From Acidobacteriota bacterium (GTDB lineage: Bacteria; Acidobacteriota; Terriglobia; Terriglobales; Acidobacteriaceae), in the NCBI GenBank assembly GCA_021781075.1, contig JAJXXN010000066.1, positions 1 through 5,091 of the forward strand: a stretch of DNA of 5,091 nucleotides, in the 5' to 3' direction. Position 1 is the stretch's first letter. Every line of letters begins with the position of its first letter. The notes beneath the pieces are model-generated. The model saw only the letters and a list, made by a program, of their open reading frames with translations. It was not told the origin of the DNA and searched no databases. The translations under genes were made by a program, and so were the position numbers. This document shows, in pieces, positions 1 through 3,521 of the stretch.

Positions 1-36
1 AGCCGGTGCTTGATTTGCATTGAGTGGGCGAGTCAT
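1..36 (-). CDS. Start of an unidentified gene (12 codons, cut by the window edge)
   Basis: An ATG at 36 on the minus strand opens a frame, MTRPLNANQAPA, that stays open to the window edge. It is preceded by a strong Shine-Dalgarno AGGAG (47-43) with a 6-base spacer. This ribosome site, on the strand of the neighbouring genes and only 36 bases after the tRNA-Arg 3' end, is the main support. Twelve residues are too few to assign a family. The gene may be read in the same transcript as tRNA-Arg, because no terminator or clear promoter fits between them. The Shine-Dalgarno lies in a small potential hairpin, annotated separately. Confidence 0.6.
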   Translation of the reverse strand, partial: MTRPLNANQAPA

Positions 37-43
37 GGCTATC

Positions 44-59
44 TCCTGTTGAATCAGGA
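44..59 (-). promoter_or_regulatory. Small hairpin that can cover the Shine-Dalgarno of the edge gene
   Basis: On the minus strand TCCTG (59-55) and CAGGA (48-44) can pair as a perfect 5-bp stem around a 6-base loop, and one more G-U pair can extend it. The right arm contains most of the AGGAG ribosome site for the ATG at 36, so folding would hide it. The pairing is directly visible. A regulatory role is only an inference, and the stem is short enough to be chance. Confidence 0.35.
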
Positions 60-72
60 ATTAGCCAATATT

Positions 73-149
73 TGGTAGGCGAGGCAGGGCTTGAACCTGC
101 AACCCCCGGCTTAGAAGGCCGGTGCTCTATCCAGTTGAGCTACTCGCCC
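73..149 (-). tRNA. tRNA-Arg (anticodon TCT)
   Basis: The minus strand folds as a complete 77-base tRNA. The acceptor arms are GGGCGAG (149-143) and CTCGCCT (83-77), pairing fully with one G-U at the end, and the discriminator A and CCA (75-73) are encoded. The anticodon arm is CCGGC/GCCGG around loop CTTCTAA, giving anticodon TCT (115-113), which reads AGA and AGG arginine codons. The T arm carries the usual GGTTCAAGCC-type loop. The 5' end lies 3 bases after the stop of the 183-aa gene upstream, and an unidentified gene starts 36 bases downstream. Confidence 0.97.
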
Positions 150-152
150 GCC

Positions 153-704
153 TCACTCCATTCTATCCGCAATCAAATCTCCACGCACGGAATTCGCCCA
201 CGCACCCAGCGCGCTGCCCAATCGCGAACGCGCCTCCGCGTGCGTCCGTCCACAACCCGCTGTGTAAACCGTGACCCCGAACCCCTCCGCCCCCTCTGCA
301 AGCCGCGCCCGCCTCACCACGAACTCCACCCGCGCCCCGCGTATGGCAAACTCCGCCAGGCTCGCCTTCAACGCCCGGCAAAAATCCTCGGCTCGCTTCA
401 CGCTCGGCCACGCAAGCAAATCGACATAACAGGCCACCGCGCATTCGTCCCCCGGCCCCGCGTCATACTCGTCGCGATCCTCCGCCGCAAAATTCAGCAT
501 CGTCCACGCATCGCACTTCGTCGTCCACACCAGCGAACCCTTCGCATTCAACGCCTGCAACGGGGCAACCAGCTCCGGCCACGCGCGGCACTCTTCCAGC
601 TCACTCACCCGCTCCGGGCGCGTGCGTAAATCCACAAACCCCGGCCACGCCGCGTCAATCACCTGCGCATCGCCGCCAACTTCAACTTCCCAATCGGCCA
701 GCAT
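153..704 (-). CDS. Hypothetical protein of 183 aa, coupled to the upstream hydrolase
   Basis: I do not recognise this family. The start chosen is the ATG at 704, which shares its A with the TGA stop of the hydrolase (TGATG overlap). A good Shine-Dalgarno, GAAGGAG (719-713), sits 8 bases upstream inside the hydrolase's last codons. The product looks soluble and mildly acidic, with no signal peptide or membrane segment. Tryptophan- and acid-rich stretches fill the first half (DAAWPGF near residue 20, ECRAWPEL at 38-45, VWTTKCDAW at 59-67). Six cysteines are scattered at C39, C64, C88, C92, C109 and C151. An arginine-rich segment at about 123-134 precedes a C-terminal part with GFGVTVYTAGCGRT (141-154). 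The coupling suggests that it works with, or is made in fixed ratio to, the hydrolase. The stop is 3 bases from tRNA-Arg. The frame is sound, but any function would be a guess. Confidence 0.85.
   Translation of the reverse strand: MLADWEVEVGGDAQVIDAAWPGFVDLRTRPERVSELEECRAWPELVAPLQALNAKGSLVWTTKCDAWTMLNFAAEDRDEYDAGPGDECAVACYVDLLAWPSVKRAEDFCRALKASLAEFAIRGARVEFVVRRARLAEGAEGFGVTVYTAGCGRTHAEARSRLGSALGAWANSVRGDLIADRME
160..165 (-). promoter_or_regulatory. Candidate -10 box for tRNA-Arg inside the upstream gene
   Basis: TAGAAT (5 of 6 matches to TATAAT) lies 10 bases before the tRNA-Arg 5' end, within the last codons of the 183-aa gene. The spacing resembles that of the -10 boxes before tRNA-His (11 bases) and tRNA-Pro (12 bases) in this window. 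No convincing -35 box is visible at 16-18 bases, so this is a partial promoter match only. Confidence 0.35.
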
Positions 705-1696
705 CAGCAAAACTCCTTCAACCACCCCGCAACCGTCATCTCCGCCCAATGCACATCCTCGCCCCGCGCCCTGCTTAAAAACGCGCAGTGCCCGCCCCGC
801 TCCAACAAATGCAGATCGATTGCCGGGTTCGACGCCAGCGCCGCCAGCGTCCCATCCGTCAGCTTGATGAACGGGTCGTCCATCGAGTGCAAATACAGCG
901 TGGGGACCCGCACCGCCCCCACCACGCTGCTCGCCCCGGCGCGCGCATAATAATCCTCCGCGCTCCGATAGCCGCAGTGGCGCGCCACAATCTTCTCGTC
1001 AAACTCCCACAGCGACCGCACCGGCCCCACATCCCGCGCATAAACCCCGGGGAACAAATCCGCCTTGCGCCGGTAGCGCGCCATCAGCCCCCGCAAAAAC
1101 CATCGCTCATAAAGCCGGTTCAACCCCATGTGCAACGCTCGCGAGCTCACCGCCAAATCAATCGCCGCGCTCACCGTTGCCACCGCCACCAAGGCCCCGC
1201 CCGGCTCACGCTCCCCCGCGTGCTTCAGCACCAGGTTGCCGCCCATCGAGTAGCCAACCAGCGCCACACGCTCCACTCCACTTGTCGCCGCAACCCAATC
1301 CACCACCGCGCCCACATCCGCCGACAACGCGGAGTTGTAAAGCCGCGGCGTCAACCGCTCGCTGCCTCCGCAATTGCGCTGGTTCATCCGCACCACATGC
1401 ATCCCCGCCGCCCAAAGCCGCGCCGCAATGCCCCGGATGTAGCGCGAATCCGACGAACCCTCCAGCCCATGCACCAGCACCACCGCCAGCCGCTCCCGCC
1501 GCACACTGCCCGCCCCATCCCGCTGCCAACTGCAATGGCACAGCACACGCGAGCCATCAACCGCGTCCACCACCACCTCGCGCGCCTCAAACGGCAACGC
1601 AAACCGCGGCCGCGGCCAAAAATTCCCGGCCACCGTCTGCAAATGCGCATTCCTCAGTCCGCGCCGCGCCTCAAACTTATTGATCCGGTGGGCCAC
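704..1696 (-). CDS. Alpha/beta hydrolase, YheT/COG0429 (ABHD1/3-like) family
   Basis: A 330-aa serine hydrolase of the alpha/beta fold, full length for the family, with no signal peptide and so probably cytoplasmic. Visible family marks, in order, are NAHLQT (16-21, a hallmark of YheT-type proteins), the oxyanion-side HGLEGSS (76-82), NQRNCGGS (105-112, matching the family's NHRGCGGS-like motif), the nucleophile elbow GYSMGG with Ser150, the acid in SMDDPF (Asp273 or Asp274), and the catalytic His303 in GGHCAF. The triad is therefore intact. Relatives include esterases and acyltransferases acting on small esters or lipids, but the substrate here cannot be read from sequence. The start is GTG at 1696, preceded by AGGAG at a short 4-base spacing and AAGGGAG at 10 bases. 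The frame is open upstream but offers no ATG before a stop at about 1774. It lies downstream of tRNA-His and is coupled to the 183-aa gene by a TGATG overlap. Confidence 0.95.
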   Translation of the reverse strand: MAHRINKFEARRGLRNAHLQTVAGNFWPRPRFALPFEAREVVVDAVDGSRVLCHCSWQRDGAGSVRRERLAVVLVHGLEGSSDSRYIRGIAARLWAAGMHVVRMNQRNCGGSERLTPRLYNSALSADVGAVVDWVAATSGVERVALVGYSMGGNLVLKHAGEREPGGALVAVATVSAAIDLAVSSRALHMGLNRLYERWFLRGLMARYRRKADLFPGVYARDVGPVRSLWEFDEKIVARHCGYRSAEDYYARAGASSVVGAVRVPTLYLHSMDDPFIKLTDGTLAALASNPAIDLHLLERGGHCAFLSRARGEDVHWAEMTVAGWLKEFC

Positions 1697-1803
1697 TCTG
1701 CTCCTGCTCCCTTTTACTCTTCTCGAGGCGCTGATTCGCCTCCGCCCGCTTCCCGGCGGCGACTTTGAACCTTATTTATTGGGCGTGGGGGGAATTAAAT
1801 ATC

Positions 1804-1879
1804 TGGGGCGGCTAATGGGGATCGAACCCATGACATCCTGAGCCACAGTCAGGCGTTCTGCCGCTGAACTATAGCCGCC
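1804..1879 (-). tRNA. tRNA-His (anticodon GTG)
   Basis: A complete minus-strand tRNA of 76 bases including the encoded CCA (1806-1804). The acceptor arms GCGGCTA and TAGCCGC pair fully, and the extra G at position -1 (1879) faces C73 (1807), the identity mark of bacterial tRNA-His. The anticodon arm CCTGA/TCAGG holds loop CTGTGGC with anticodon GTG, reading the histidine codons CAC and CAU. The T arm is ATGGG/CCCAT with loop TTCGATC. The sequence closely resembles E. coli hisR as I recall it. The hydrolase starts 107 bases downstream on the same strand, and the DUF4112 gene diverges 37 bases upstream. Confidence 0.98.
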
Positions 1880-1890
1880 ATCCACTCCTT

Positions 1891-1896
1891 ATTGTA
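1891..1896 (-). promoter_or_regulatory. Candidate -10 box for tRNA-His
   Basis: TACAAT on the minus strand (5 of 6 to TATAAT) ends 11 bases before the tRNA-His 5' end, and the same hexamer stands before tRNA-Pro. The -35 region would fall at about 1913-1921, over the GTG start of the divergent DUF4112 gene. The best match there, GTCACG at a 19-base spacer, is weak. The call rests on the -10 box and its position. Confidence 0.5.
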
Positions 1897-1916
1897 GCAT
1901 CGAATCAGAATCCCAC

Positions 1917-2435
1917 GTGACCGCCGCCACCGCCATCACGACCCCCACTCCGGACCGCTTCCGCCGCCTGCCATGGCTCTTCCGCAATGAGGGACTCCAC
2001 GCGCTTGAAATCCTCCTCGACGAGGCCTTCCGCATCCCCGGCCTCGGCTTCCGCTTCGGCATCGACGGCATCATCGGCCTCATCCCCGGCCTCGGCGACC
2101 TCATCGCCACACTCCTCACCCTCATCATTCCACTCGCCGCTTGGCTACGCGGCGCCCGCTGGCCCCTCCTTATTAGGATGCTCTCCAACCTCGCCATCCC
2201 ACTCCTCATCGGTGCCATCCCATTCTTCGGCGACCTCTTCGAAATCTACTGGAAACCAAACCGCCGCAACTACCAACTTCTCCTCCGCCACCTCCACACC
2301 CCCCATCGCCACAACGGCCGCGACTGGCTCTTCCTCCTCGTGCTCCTCGCCGCACTCGCCGCCCTCTGCCTGCTCCCGCTCCTGGTCACGCTCTGGGCAT
2401 TCCTCTGGCTCGCTCACTCAATGCATTGGCTCTAG
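1917..2435 (+). CDS. DUF4112 domain membrane protein
   Basis: A 172-aa protein with a clear DUF4112 domain at about 27-125. It shows LDEAFRIPGLGFRFGID (34-50), IGLIPGLGDL (53-62), RMLSNL (87-92), IGAIPFFGDLFEIYWKPNRRN (98-118) and a following LL. The molecular role of DUF4112 is not known to me. Hydrophobic stretches at about 51-78, 83-104 and 137-167 suggest an inner-membrane protein. The His/Arg-rich segment at 124-135 probably lies on the cytoplasmic side. The motif IGxIPxxGDL occurs twice, 45 residues apart, which points to an internal duplication or pseudo-symmetry. GTG at 1917 is the only normal start codon between the preceding in-frame stop (1872-1874) and the domain. There is no clear Shine-Dalgarno, so translation may be weak or from a very short leader. 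The gene runs away from tRNA-His and towards tRNA-Pro. Confidence 0.93.
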   Translation: MTAATAITTPTPDRFRRLPWLFRNEGLHALEILLDEAFRIPGLGFRFGIDGIIGLIPGLGDLIATLLTLIIPLAAWLRGARWPLLIRMLSNLAIPLLIGAIPFFGDLFEIYWKPNRRNYQLLLRHLHTPHRHNGRDWLFLLVLLAALAALCLLPLLVTLWAFLWLAHSMHWL

Positions 2436-2477
2436 CTTCCGCCACTCCCGACCCACCCGCGCGCCGCTCCCAACAAG

Positions 2478-2505
2478 TGAACAAAACCGCCTTTCACGGT
2501 ACAAT
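2478..2505 (+). promoter_or_regulatory. Promoter for tRNA-Pro
   Basis: A sigma70-like pair: -35 TGAACA (2478-2483, 4 of 6 matches) and -10 TACAAT (2500-2505, 5 of 6) with a 16-base spacer. Transcription would start near 2512, about 6 bases before the mature tRNA. It sits in the 82-base gap after the DUF4112 stop, which is richer in A and T than the genes around it. Confidence 0.6.
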
Positions 2506-2517
2506 CAAAATGTACGT

Positions 2518-2594
2518 CGGGGCGTAGCGCAGCCTGGTAGCGCATCTGCTTTGGGAGCAGAGGGCCGGGGGTTCGAATCCCTCCGCCCCGACCA
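2518..2594 (+). tRNA. tRNA-Pro (anticodon TGG)
   Basis: A complete 77-base tRNA. The acceptor arms CGGGGCG (2518-2524) and CGCCCCG (2584-2590) pair fully, followed by discriminator A and an encoded CCA (2592-2594). The first base, C1, pairing with G72, is typical of bacterial tRNA-Pro. The anticodon arm TCTGC/GCAGA holds loop TTTGGGA with anticodon TGG, which reads CCA and, by wobble, other proline codons. The T arm contains GTTCGAATCC. Its own promoter lies just upstream, and the secreted-protein gene follows 61 bases downstream. Confidence 0.98.
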
Positions 2595-2605
2595 GTTTCA
2601 TAGAA

Positions 2606-2634
2606 TTGTTTTTTTAACCTACCGGGCTTACTCT
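2606..2634 (+). promoter_or_regulatory. Weak candidate promoter for the secreted-protein gene
   Basis: TTGTTT (2606-2611) and TACTCT (2629-2634) are spaced by exactly 17 bases in the gap between tRNA-Pro and the ATG at 2656. Both hexamers match the consensus poorly (about 3 of 6 each). Readthrough from the tRNA-Pro promoter is an equally good explanation. Confidence 0.25.
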
Positions 2635-2655
2635 ACTCATCAAAGGGGAAACTCC

Positions 2656-3438
2656 ATGGGGTCTATTTTCAATATTTTTCTCTCACGGCATTCCGCATTC
2701 AAGGCAAGGCGCACAAGTCTGGCGCAAATCCTCGCCATGCTCGCCATTGCGGCAATCTTCGTCGCGCCATCCTGCGCGCAAAAGCCTCTCGACAACAACG
2801 AAATCGTTAAAATGCACGCCTCAGGTTTGAGCGACCCAATCATCCTCGCCACAATCAACAGCCAGGCCGGGACCTACAGCACCTCCGCCGACGATCTCAT
2901 CGCCCTCCGCAAGGCGGGCATCAGCGACACGGTCATCAGCGCCATCCTATCCAAAAACTCCGGCGCCACTTCGTCCGCGGGAGTGCAACCCGCCGCGGCG
3001 CAGGCCACCGCACCCGTCTCCTATCAACAAGGCGGCCAATGGGTGCCCATCCTTCCCGAAACCTTCGAGGAAAAATCGAGCGGTGGAATGAAGGTGCTCG
3101 AAATGAAATTGCCCGATATCAACGGACGCCTTCACGGCACTTCGAGCACATTGAAGCTGGCCCCGCCGGTTACGCTCCGCGTTGCCCTCCCCGAGGGCGT
3201 GCAGTTCGGCGATTGCGAGCTGATCAAATTCCGCGTTGCGGAGGATTACAGGCAATTCCATCTACTTACCGGGGGATTTAACAAACCCACTCGAAGCCGG
3301 CAGGACGCCGTTCAATTCGACGCCAAGAAAATTGACGCGCACACGTATGAGATCACCCTGCCAGCCGTCATTCCTCCCGGCGAGTATGGTTTGTATCTGA
3401 CTTCAACGGTTATTTACACCTTCAGCATTGCGCATTGA
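2656..3438 (+). CDS. Exported hypothetical protein with duplicated helical 'GLSD' motif
   Basis: A 260-aa protein of unknown function. The ATG at 2656 is supported by AAGGGG (2643-2648) at a 7-base spacing. The N-terminus is a signal peptide: basic residues R11, K16, R18 and R19, a hydrophobic core at about 22-37, and a likely signal peptidase I site after S39-C40-A41. The mature part begins with two copies of an 18-residue amphipathic motif, residues 50-67 and 81-98, sharing G-[LI]-S-D-x-[IV]-I-x-A at a 31-residue period. An Ala/Gln/Pro-rich linker follows (about 103-125), then a C-terminal half with alternating polar and hydrophobic strands (145-260) and no recognised catalytic motif. I know this kind of helical pair from exported proteins of Acidobacteriota, without a proven role. 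A periplasmic or cell-surface protein is likely. There are only two non-signal cysteines at most (C187 visible). Confidence 0.9.
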   Translation: MGSIFNIFLSRHSAFKARRTSLAQILAMLAIAAIFVAPSCAQKPLDNNEIVKMHASGLSDPIILATINSQAGTYSTSADDLIALRKAGISDTVISAILSKNSGATSSAGVQPAAAQATAPVSYQQGGQWVPILPETFEEKSSGGMKVLEMKLPDINGRLHGTSSTLKLAPPVTLRVALPEGVQFGDCELIKFRVAEDYRQFHLLTGGFNKPTRSRQDAVQFDAKKIDAHTYEITLPAVIPPGEYGLYLTSTVIYTFSIAH

Positions 3439-3463
3439 ATTGAAACAGGCGCGCCGCGCCGGT

Positions 3464-3490
3464 TGGACAAAGGCAACTGTGGGCTTTTAT
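3464..3490 (+). promoter_or_regulatory. Candidate promoter for the fused mutase gene
   Basis: TGGACA (3464-3469, 5 of 6 to the -35 consensus) and TTTTAT (3485-3490, 4 of 6 to the -10 consensus) are separated by a slightly short 15-base spacer in the 83-base gap before the ATG at 3522. The leader would be about 25 bases. Readthrough from the secreted-protein gene cannot be excluded. Confidence 0.35.
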
Positions 3491-3521
3491 CTTGGATGCG
3501 TTTGATTTCACTGGGGAATTC

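Noticed and set aside
24..629. Open 201-codon plus-strand frame opposite the 183-aa gene and tRNA-Arg.
   Set aside because: Its N-terminal part (VGEAGLEPATPGLEGR-like) is the well-known false translation of an antisense tRNA, and the rest is an Arg/Pro-rich shadow of the 183-aa gene. It has no ribosome site.
705..749. Longer 198-aa version of the 183-aa protein starting at 749.
   Set aside because: The extra residues would overlap the hydrolase by 46 bases and lack a ribosome site. The ATG at 704 has GAAGGAG at good spacing and a TGATG junction.
788..1768. Open 326-codon plus-strand frame opposite the hydrolase.
   Set aside because: Its Arg/His/Pro-rich composition is typical of a GC-rich antisense shadow. 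The minus-strand frame carries a full hydrolase motif set.
1697..1803. Gap between tRNA-His and the hydrolase checked for a promoter, terminator or small gene.
   Set aside because: It contains an AT-rich patch and a weak CCGCC/GGCGG inverted repeat without a T tract. No convincing -10/-35 pair or small coding frame was found.
2609..2615. Run of seven T after tRNA-Pro that could suggest a terminator.
   Set aside because: No stem-loop precedes the run other than the tRNA itself, 14 bases away. It may be only an AT-rich spacer or part of a promoter.
1987..2655. Upstream part of a 483-codon frame that continues into the secreted protein.
   Set aside because: It overlaps the DUF4112 gene in another frame with Ser/Pro-rich text and then reads straight through tRNA-Pro (GVAQPGSASALGAEGRG, a classic tRNA artefact). 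The true start is ATG 2656, with its own Shine-Dalgarno and signal peptide.
3458..3488. Imperfect hairpin (GCC-G-GTTG / CAAC-TGTG-GGC) followed by TTTT after the secreted-protein gene.
   Set aside because: Only 4 plus 3 paired bases around an internal loop and just four T. This is too weak to call a terminator, and it overlaps a candidate promoter.
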